This document shows, piece by piece, positions 35,204 to 35,423 of a stretch of DNA of 35,423 bases. Position 1 is the first letter of the stretch; each line of letters starts with the position of its first letter. Made by a program: the position numbers and the translations under genes. The notes beneath the pieces were generated by a model. It ran no database searches. It was not told the DNA's origin and was given only the letters and a program-made list of their open reading frames with translations. The DNA is from a virus. The stretch is from positions 1-35,423 of IMG/VR virus record IMGVR_UViG_3300003852_000031. One strand, 5' to 3'.

Positions 35204-35423
35204 GATTAATTACATTTCTGTTTTTATGTCGTAATTTAGTATAAAAACCTTCTTGTTTTATCTGTACATTATTTTCATATAATATTTTTTTCACTCTTTT
35301 TTTAAGAACATTATATTTATAACATATTTGTCTAATCGACGTATTATTCTGATAATCTATCAGAATATTTTTTTTAATATCATCAGTAATAATTGTCAAA
35401 TTATGATCTTTATTAACTTTATC
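35193..35423 (-). CDS. Helix-turn-helix protein, N-terminus beyond right edge
   Basis: The frame stays open to the right edge (reading DKVNKDHNLTIITDDIKKNI at the visible start), so the gene is partial; a TTG near 35399 need not be its start. The visible 76 residues hold a helix-turn-helix (IDYQNNTSIRQICYKYNV, then RVKKILYENN) and a basic tail. This HTH layout is common at the ends of phage HNH or GIY-YIG homing endonucleases, but it is also found in small regulators. Since two other homing endonucleases occupy junctions here, I favour the C-terminus of a third. It overlaps the start of the 205-residue gene by eleven bases. Confidence 0.65.
   Translation of the reverse strand, partial: DKVNKDHNLTIITDDIKKNILIDYQNNTSIRQICYKYNVLKKRVKKILYENNVQIKQEGFYTKLRHKNRNVINHAN

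Overview
The window is a late structural (tail and baseplate) block of a large tailed phage, most likely a contractile-tailed myovirus. Every supported gene lies on the minus strand, so transcription runs from the right edge to the left. Genes are packed with ATGA or TAATG stop/start overlaps or gaps of a few bases, which suggests one long co-transcribed unit. The DNA is AT-rich. Most genes have strong AGGAG-type ribosome binding sites, so the host is probably a bacterium that uses Shine-Dalgarno initiation. Neither host nor phage genus can be named from the sequence.

Order of transcription: (1) the C-terminal part of a helix-turn-helix gene cut by the right edge; (2) a 205-residue glycine-rich three-repeat protein; (3) a 1413-residue beta-module virion protein; (4) two small proteins of 170 and 66 residues; (5) a 1269-residue protein with ASH/Hydin-like repeats, an FN3-like part and a cysteine-rich part; (6) a 252-residue basic protein with a T4-like capsid-targeting N-terminus; (7) a 136-base leader with inverted repeats; (8) a 154-residue coiled-coil protein; (9) a 498-residue protein with a gp25/W-like C-terminal region; (10) a GIY-YIG homing endonuclease; (11) a 1343-residue baseplate J protein; (12) a 2127-residue Ig-like repeat protein; (13) a 1477-residue beta-helix/PKD protein with a tail-protein-I-like region; (14) a 43-residue ORF and a 181-residue virion protein; (15) a second homing endonuclease with zinc fingers and a PD-(D/E)XK nuclease domain; (16) a soluble FtsK/SpoIIIE-like motor; (17) a 69-residue basic protein; (18) at least 849 residues of another virion protein cut by the left edge. 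The W-like, J, I-like order matches the P2-type baseplate order and supports the assignments.

Two themes stand out. First, three non-homologous proteins (757, 252 and 69 residues) begin with the same roughly 14-residue leader, ending in an E-F-hydrophobic-x-E motif. It resembles the T4 internal-protein capsid-targeting sequence, which a prohead protease removes. If the analogy holds, this phage packages a membrane-free FtsK-type DNA translocase inside its head, which would be an unusual system. Second, the large tail proteins are mosaics of a few beta-sandwich modules shared between genes, with modules nested inside other modules and inside the baseplate J fold. Two complete homing endonucleases and one possible partial one sit exactly at junctions between structural genes.
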